A stretch of DNA of 8,560 bases from Actinomycetes bacterium. GTDB lineage: Bacteria; Actinomycetota; Acidimicrobiia; Acidimicrobiales; RAAP-2. Made by a program: the position numbers and the translations under genes. Positions 5,124 to 8,560 of this stretch are shown here, in pieces. Within the stretch, counting starts at the first letter, position 1. The number at the start of each line of letters is the position of its first letter. The notes beneath the pieces were generated by a model. It was not told the origin of the DNA. It saw only the letters and a program-made list of their open reading frames with translations, and made no database searches. Location of the stretch: assembly GCA_021802025.1 (NCBI GenBank), contig JAKABC010000071.1, forward strand, positions 1 to 8,560, read 5' to 3'.

Positions 5124-6599
5124 ATGAGCGACGCCACCGTCCCCGAGCCCGACGTCTCCGCCGACCATCCCGTCTCCGAGCACTGGGTGTGGACCGGACC
5201 CCACCGGCCGCCGACCCCGCGCGCCCTGGTCGAACACATGACGGCCAACTGGGTCCCCGAGACCCCGAGCCCCGGGGTCCACCCGGCCGCCCCCTTCACC
5301 CGAGCCCGGCGCGAGCGCCTGGCCGCCCACTTCGCGGGCCGCCCGCTCATCGTGCCCACGGGCAACCCCAAGGTGCGCGCGAACGACACCGACTACCGCT
5401 TCCGCGCCGGCACCGACTTCTTCTACCTCACCGCGAGTCACGACCCCGACCTGGTGCTCGTCGTGACCGAGTCGGGCTCGACGCTCTACGTCCCGCGCCG
5501 GCGCGACACCAAGACCCACGAGTTCTTCACCGACGCCCGCTACGGCGAGCTGTGGGTGGGGCCGCGCCGCGGCGTCGAGGAGTCGGCCCACTACTACGGC
5601 ATCGCGTGCCGCCCACTCGAGGAGCTCGAGAAGGACCTCGCCGGGCTCCACCCCGCACCGATCACCCTGCGCGGGTTCGACGCCGGGGTCGACGCGCTCG
5701 TCGCGCCGAGCGAGGACGACGCCGCTCTCGCGCGCGTGCTGAGCGAGATGCGGCTGGTGAAGGACGAGTTCGAGGTGGCCCAGCTCCAGCTCGCCGTCGA
5801 CCACACCGTCGCCGGCTTCGCCGACGTCGTGCGCGCCCTGCCCAGCGCGCTCGCGCGCGGGGAGCGGGTGATCGAGGGCGTGTTCAACCTGCGGGCCCGG
5901 GTCGAGGGCAACGACGTCGGCTACGACACCATCGCCGCCGCCGGCCACCACGCGACGATCCTGCACTGGACCCGCAACACCGGTCCGGTGCACGCGGGTG
6001 ACCTGCTCCTGCTCGACGCCGGGGTGGAGGGCCCCGAGCTCTACACCGCCGACGTGACCCGCACCCTGCCGGTCTCGGGCACTTTCAGCCCGGCCCAGCG
6101 GCGCGTCTACGAGCTAGTCCTCGCCGCCCAGGAGGCCGGCATCGCCGCGGTCCGGCCCGGCGCGGCCTTCCTCGACGCCCACGACGCGGCGACCCGCGTG
6201 CTCGTCGAGGGACTGTGCGCGATGGGGATCGTCGAGGGCCCCGCCGACGCGGCCCTGCGCCAGGACCGCCAGCTCTACCGGCGCTACACCCTCCACGGGG
6301 TCAGCCACATGCTGGGGCTCGACGTGCACGACTGCGCCCACGCCCGCGACGAGATGTACCGCACGGGCGAGCTCGGCGAGGGCTACGTCCTCACCGTCGA
6401 GCCGGGCCTCTACTTCCAGGCCAACGACCTCACCGTGCCCGAGGAGTACCGCGGCATCGGGGTGCGCATCGAAGACGACATCCTCGTCACCCGCGACGGC
6501 GCGCGCAACCTCTCGGGCGCACTGCCCCGGCGGGCCGACGACGTCGAGGCCTGGATGGCCCGCGAGTGGGCGGCCGGCGCGCCGGCGCTCGGCCTCTAG
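5124..6599 (+). CDS. pepP: Xaa-Pro aminopeptidase (aminopeptidase P, M24B)
   Basis: Cytosolic dinuclear-metal peptidase that removes an N-terminal residue preceding proline. The 491 residues comprise a 55-60-residue leader, an aminopeptidase-P N-terminal domain (about 58-195, including RANDTDYRFRAGTDFFYLT and EFFTDARYGELWVGPRRG), and the pita-bread catalytic domain (about 215-475). The five metal ligands are all visible by alignment to E. coli PepP: Asp298 (LLLDAG), Asp310 (TADVTRTLPVSG), His395 (HGVSHMLGLDVHD), Glu426 (TVEPGLY) and Glu450 (VRIEDDI). His281 in ILHWTRN also matches an active-site histidine region. It is about 50 residues longer than E. coli PepP because of the leader, which has no signal-peptide character. 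ATG 5124 is preferred because of the -10 spacing; upstream in-frame starts lie inside the divergent gene. Its stop interlocks with that of the P450 gene. Confidence 0.95.
   Translation: MSDATVPEPDVSADHPVSEHWVWTGPHRPPTPRALVEHMTANWVPETPSPGVHPAAPFTRARRERLAAHFAGRPLIVPTGNPKVRANDTDYRFRAGTDFFYLTASHDPDLVLVVTESGSTLYVPRRRDTKTHEFFTDARYGELWVGPRRGVEESAHYYGIACRPLEELEKDLAGLHPAPITLRGFDAGVDALVAPSEDDAALARVLSEMRLVKDEFEVAQLQLAVDHTVAGFADVVRALPSALARGERVIEGVFNLRARVEGNDVGYDTIAAAGHHATILHWTRNTGPVHAGDLLLLDAGVEGPELYTADVTRTLPVSGTFSPAQRRVYELVLAAQEAGIAAVRPGAAFLDAHDAATRVLVEGLCAMGIVEGPADAALRQDRQLYRRYTLHGVSHMLGLDVHDCAHARDEMYRTGELGEGYVLTVEPGLYFQANDLTVPEEYRGIGVRIEDDILVTRDGARNLSGALPRRADDVEAWMAREWAAGAPALGL
6596..6599. other. Interlocked stop codons of a convergent pair (palindromic CTAG)
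   Basis: CTAG is TAG on both strands: plus 6597-6599 ends pepP and minus 6598-6596 ends the P450 gene. The frames overlap by four bases with no space for a terminator, the same geometry as at 4434-4437. Confidence 0.92.
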
Positions 6600-7804
6600 C
6601 CGACCCGGATCGGAAGGCGGCGCGGGCCCCGAATCTGCCCCTGGGACCAGGTGACCTGGTCGGGGTCGGCCAGGGTGAAGCGCGGGTAGCGGGCGATGAA
6701 CTCCTCGAGCGCGACGCGCAGCTCGAGGCGCGCCAGGTTGCTCCCGGCGCACCGGTGGATCCCCAGGCCGAAGGCCACGTGGCGGTTCTCGGCCCGGTCG
6801 ATGATGAACCGGTCGGCGTCGACAAAGGCCGCGGGGTCGCGGTTGGCGGCCGGGAAGCCCAGCAGGATCCAGTCGTACTCCCTCATCGTCACGCCCAGGT
6901 ACTCCATGTCGTGCTTGACGAGACGGGCCATCGTCACCGGGGCGTAGAAGCGCAGGAACTCCTCTATCGCGACCGGCATGAGGTCAGGCTCGCTCGCGAG
7001 GCGCTCGAGGTCCGAGGGGTTGCGCGCGAGGTGCCAGAGCGAGGAGCCGATCGCCGACCAGGTGGTGTCGATCCCGGCCACGAGGATCAGGATCATCGTG
7101 CCGAAGACGTGCTCAACGGCCAGCTTCTCACCGTCGATCTCGGCGTTCAGCAAGAAGGTCGTCAGGTCGTCGCGGGGGTTCGCCTGGTGGTCCTCGATCT
7201 GGCGAACGAAGTACTCCTCGATCGGCGCGAAGGCCGCGATGCGCTCGTCCATCGGCAGGTCGACCGACTCGGTGACGGTGTGGACGATGTCGATGAAGAC
7301 GTTGGTGTCCGCCTCGGGGAAGCCCAGCATCTGGCGGATGACCGAGGGCGGGATAAGCCGCGCGTAGTCCCAGCTGGCCTCGACGACGTCGCCTCCGGCG
7401 ACCCGGTCGAGCAGGGTCCCGCACAGCGCGCGCACCTGGGGCTCGAGCGGGTTGATCGCGCCCGGCGAGAAGGCCGGCAGGATCAGCTTGCGCGCGATCT
7501 GGTGGAAGGGCGGGTCCGAGGTGATCGGCGGCGCGACCCCGATTGGGCTGGGCAGGGCCAGTTCGTCGGGCCGTCCGTCGTTCATGATCACCGTGCGGCT
7601 GGTGAAGTTCTCGGTGTCCTTGGCGATCTGGGTGACCCCGGCGTGGGTGGCCGGGAACCACGCGCCGCCGTAGCGCTCGGTGTGGGCGACCGGGCAGCGC
7701 GCGCGCAGGTCCTCCCAGATCGGGTAGGGATCGGCCACCCAGGCGGGGTCGGTGTGGTCGAAGTCGGTCGCGAAGTCGGTGACGGGGGTCTTCTCGATCG
7801 TCAC
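6596..7804 (-). CDS. Cytochrome P450, bacterial class I (soluble)
   Basis: Haem monooxygenase of 402 residues, the usual size for soluble bacterial P450s, with no membrane anchor. Motifs in order: SDPPFHQIARKLILPAF (96-112, C-helix with His101 and Arg105), the I-helix oxygen-activating AGIDTT (243-248) with Asp246 and Thr247, ExxR as Glu282-Arg285 in EEFLR, the PANRDP-type segment FPAANRDPAAF (317-327), and the haem-binding loop FGLGIHRCAG (345-354) with Cys352 as proximal ligand. It should take electrons from the ferredoxin encoded directly upstream, whose TGA overlaps this GTG start as GTGA (7804-7801), fixing the start and implying coupled translation. No ferredoxin reductase is present in the window. 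Substrate cannot be read from the sequence; steroid, fatty-acid, terpenoid or aromatic compounds are all possible, and I do not assign a CYP family. Confidence 0.96.
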   Translation of the reverse strand: MTIEKTPVTDFATDFDHTDPAWVADPYPIWEDLRARCPVAHTERYGGAWFPATHAGVTQIAKDTENFTSRTVIMNDGRPDELALPSPIGVAPPITSDPPFHQIARKLILPAFSPGAINPLEPQVRALCGTLLDRVAGGDVVEASWDYARLIPPSVIRQMLGFPEADTNVFIDIVHTVTESVDLPMDERIAAFAPIEEYFVRQIEDHQANPRDDLTTFLLNAEIDGEKLAVEHVFGTMILILVAGIDTTWSAIGSSLWHLARNPSDLERLASEPDLMPVAIEEFLRFYAPVTMARLVKHDMEYLGVTMREYDWILLGFPAANRDPAAFVDADRFIIDRAENRHVAFGLGIHRCAGSNLARLELRVALEEFIARYPRFTLADPDQVTWSQGQIRGPRRLPIRVG

Positions 7805-7995
7805 TCGATGACCCCCACCGCGTGCTCGGGGCAGTTGGCCTCGGCGAGGCGGGCGAGCTCGAGCTCGCCCTCAGTGAGCTCGCCGGTGACGAGCACCACC
7901 CCGTTGCCCAGTTCGTCGAAGCCGAAGAGGCTCGGCGCGATCGAGAAGCACCGGCCCTGGCCCTGGCAGAGATCTGCGTCGATGACGACCCTCAT
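7801..7995 (-). CDS. 3Fe-4S ferredoxin, electron donor to the adjacent P450
   Basis: A 64-residue acidic ferredoxin with Cys10, Cys16 and Cys55, the last followed by Pro. The first motif is CQGQGRC: the second cysteine of a 4Fe-4S CxxCxxC is replaced by Gln13, so a 3Fe-4S cluster is expected, as in other P450-linked actinobacterial ferredoxins. The MRVVIDADLC start and the CPEHAVGVIE end match the usual family ends, so the gene is complete. A G-rich ribosome site (7998-8004) lies just before ATG 7995. It is the first gene of a two-gene unit with the P450, sharing GTGA. It probably passes single electrons from an unlinked NAD(P)H-ferredoxin reductase to the P450 haem in the cytosol. A promoter with a possible operator fits into the 33-bp gap after serB. 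Confidence 0.95.
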   Translation of the reverse strand: MRVVIDADLCQGQGRCFSIAPSLFGFDELGNGVVLVTGELTEGELELARLAEANCPEHAVGVIE

Positions 7996-7997
7996 GA

Positions 7998-8004
7998 CAC
8001 CCCC
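7998..8004 (-). promoter_or_regulatory. Ribosome-binding site of the ferredoxin gene (GGGGGTG)
   Basis: G-rich run ending two bases before ATG 7995, resembling the rmlB leader (GGGAGGTG, then TC and ATG). It lacks the central A of a perfect Shine-Dalgarno but is the only purine block at the right distance. Confidence 0.55.
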
Positions 8005-8022
8005 CGTACCGCTGTGGCGCGC

Positions 8023-8028
8023 ACTTTA
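8023..8028 (-). promoter_or_regulatory. Candidate -10 box of the ferredoxin-P450 unit (TAAAGT)
   Basis: TAAAGT on the minus strand fits TANNNT and is in the only AT-rich patch of the serB/ferredoxin gap. Normal spacing gives a start near 8016 and a leader of about 21 bases that includes the G-rich ribosome site. No clear -35 match. Its upstream base is shared with a 13-bp inverted repeat. Confidence 0.5.
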
Positions 8029-8040
8029 CTACCGGGTAGT
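8028..8040. repeat. Perfect 13-bp inverted repeat, possible operator
   Basis: ACTACC-G-GGTAGT has two perfect 6-bp arms around one central base. It encodes the last residues and stop of serB (Thr-Thr-Arg-stop) and touches the ferredoxin -10 box, so it lies in the -10/-35 spacer of that promoter. This is a classic place for a repressor site. It is too short and has no T-tract, so it is not a convincing intrinsic terminator. No regulator gene is in the window. Confidence 0.45.
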
Positions 8041-8560
8041 GAGGTCACTCCCGTCGACCCCCTCGTCCGCGTCGGCCTCGTCGATCTCCTCGCGCGAGAT
8101 CCCGAGGAAGTACAGCACGGCGTCGAGGTAGGGCACGCTGAGGGCCGCGTCGGCGTGGGCCGCCACGACGGGCTTGGCGTTGAAGGCGATCCCGAGCCCG
8201 GCCGCGCCGAGCATGTCGATGTCGTTGGCCCCGTCCCCCACGGCCACCGTCTGGGCGAGCGGCACGCCCACCTCGGCGGCGAAGCGGCGCAGCGCCGCCG
8301 CCTTGCCCGGGCGGTCGACGACCTCGCCCGAGAGCCGCCCGGTGAGCCGGCCGTCTTCGATCTCGAGCCGGTTGGCCGCCAGGTGCGCGACCTCAAGGTC
8401 CGCGAGGAGGGGCTCGAGCACTTCGGCGAAGCCGCCCGAGACGACGGCCGGCACGTAGCCCAGGCGCGCCAGGGTGCGCAACAGCGTGCGGGCCCCCGGG
8501 CTCAGGCGCAGCCGGGCGCGCACCTCGTCGAGGACCCGTGCCTCGAGCCCCGCGAGCAGC
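8029..8560 (-). CDS. serB: Phosphoserine phosphatase, C-terminal part (gene runs off the right edge)
   Basis: HAD-family phosphatase that dephosphorylates L-phosphoserine, the last step of serine biosynthesis. The final 176 residues are visible, beginning LLAGLEARVLDEVRARLRL, which continues in frame to the window end, so the GTG at 8523 is internal and not the start. Visible are HAD motif II (VVSGGF), the substrate-recognition stretch AANRLEIEDGRLTGRL, motif III Lys (RPGKAAALRRFA), motif IV (AVGDGANDIDML), and the SerB ending GIAFNAKPVVAAHAD then VPYLDAVLYFLGISREEI. The nucleophile motif DxDxT and any N-terminal ACT domains lie beyond the edge. The tail after LGIS is acidic (EEIDEADADEG), as in actinobacterial SerB. 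The TAG at 8031-8029 falls inside a 13-bp inverted repeat and is followed 33 bp later by the ferredoxin gene on the same strand. Confidence 0.95.
   Translation of the reverse strand, partial: LLAGLEARVLDEVRARLRLSPGARTLLRTLARLGYVPAVVSGGFAEVLEPLLADLEVAHLAANRLEIEDGRLTGRLSGEVVDRPGKAAALRRFAAEVGVPLAQTVAVGDGANDIDMLGAAGLGIAFNAKPVVAAHADAALSVPYLDAVLYFLGISREEIDEADADEGVDGSDLTTR

Noticed and set aside
7851..7870. Perfect 20-bp palindrome built from GAGCTC/CTCGAG inside the ferredoxin gene
   Set aside because: It encodes Gly-Glu-Leu-Glu-Leu-Ala and arises from the preferred GAG and CTC codons, which are self-complementary together. CTCGAG and GAGCTC recur all over the window in coding DNA. A site function is not excluded but needs no special explanation.
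6215..8131. Long plus-strand open frame opposite the P450, ferredoxin and serB genes
   Set aside because: It is a shadow of well-supported minus-strand genes and shows no recognisable domain.
1..8560. A previously undescribed multi-gene system (defence, mobile or novel biosynthetic)
   Set aside because: All eleven genes have clear housekeeping or common metabolic families with intact motifs where visible. No unknown gene, mobile-element marker, CRISPR-like repeat or RNA gene was found. The gaps are all under 50 bp and largely explained by promoters and ribosome sites.

Overview
The window is a dense, very GC-rich stretch (by eye near 70 %) with eleven protein genes and almost no non-coding DNA. 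All can be assigned to known families. The high GC, frequent GTG starts, apparently leaderless genes with a TANNNT box six bases before the start codon, a mycobacterial-type SerB and a 3Fe-4S ferredoxin/P450 pair suggest an actinobacterium. Acidimicrobiia is my guess at class level, but I cannot prove it. I saw no tRNA, rRNA, CRISPR array, insertion sequence or phage gene. The two end genes (an aldehyde dehydrogenase and SerB) run off the window.

Left part (1-3800): a minus-strand series runs rmlB -> rmlC -> deoC -> aldehyde dehydrogenase. rmlB and rmlC overlap by GTGA, and deoC and the dehydrogenase by TGATG. rmlA points the other way from rmlB. RmlA (glucose-1-phosphate thymidylyltransferase), RmlB (dTDP-glucose 4,6-dehydratase) and RmlC (3,5-epimerase) are the first three steps to dTDP-L-rhamnose; the fourth, RmlD, is not in the window. 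DeoC splits deoxyribose 5-phosphate into glyceraldehyde 3-phosphate and acetaldehyde, and the coupled dehydrogenase probably oxidises an aldehyde such as acetaldehyde. The rmlB/rmlA promoter is a nearly symmetrical AT-rich box read in both directions.

Middle part (3801-6599): bioY (biotin transporter substrate-binding protein) faces an enoyl-CoA hydratase/isomerase gene, which diverges from a pepP-type Xaa-Pro aminopeptidase gene. The 33-bp gap between the last two holds two back-to-back -10 boxes, each placed exactly for leaderless transcription.

Right part (6596-8560): on the minus strand, the end of serB, then a small 3Fe-4S ferredoxin and a cytochrome P450, which overlap by GTGA and form an electron-transfer pair. 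A 13-bp perfect inverted repeat spans the serB stop and touches the ferredoxin -10 box.

Both convergent gene pairs end with stop codons interlocked within 4 bp, leaving no room for a terminator. I found no undescribed multi-gene system. The most interesting signals are in the promoter layout, the interlocked stops, the short RmlA and the ferredoxin operator candidate.
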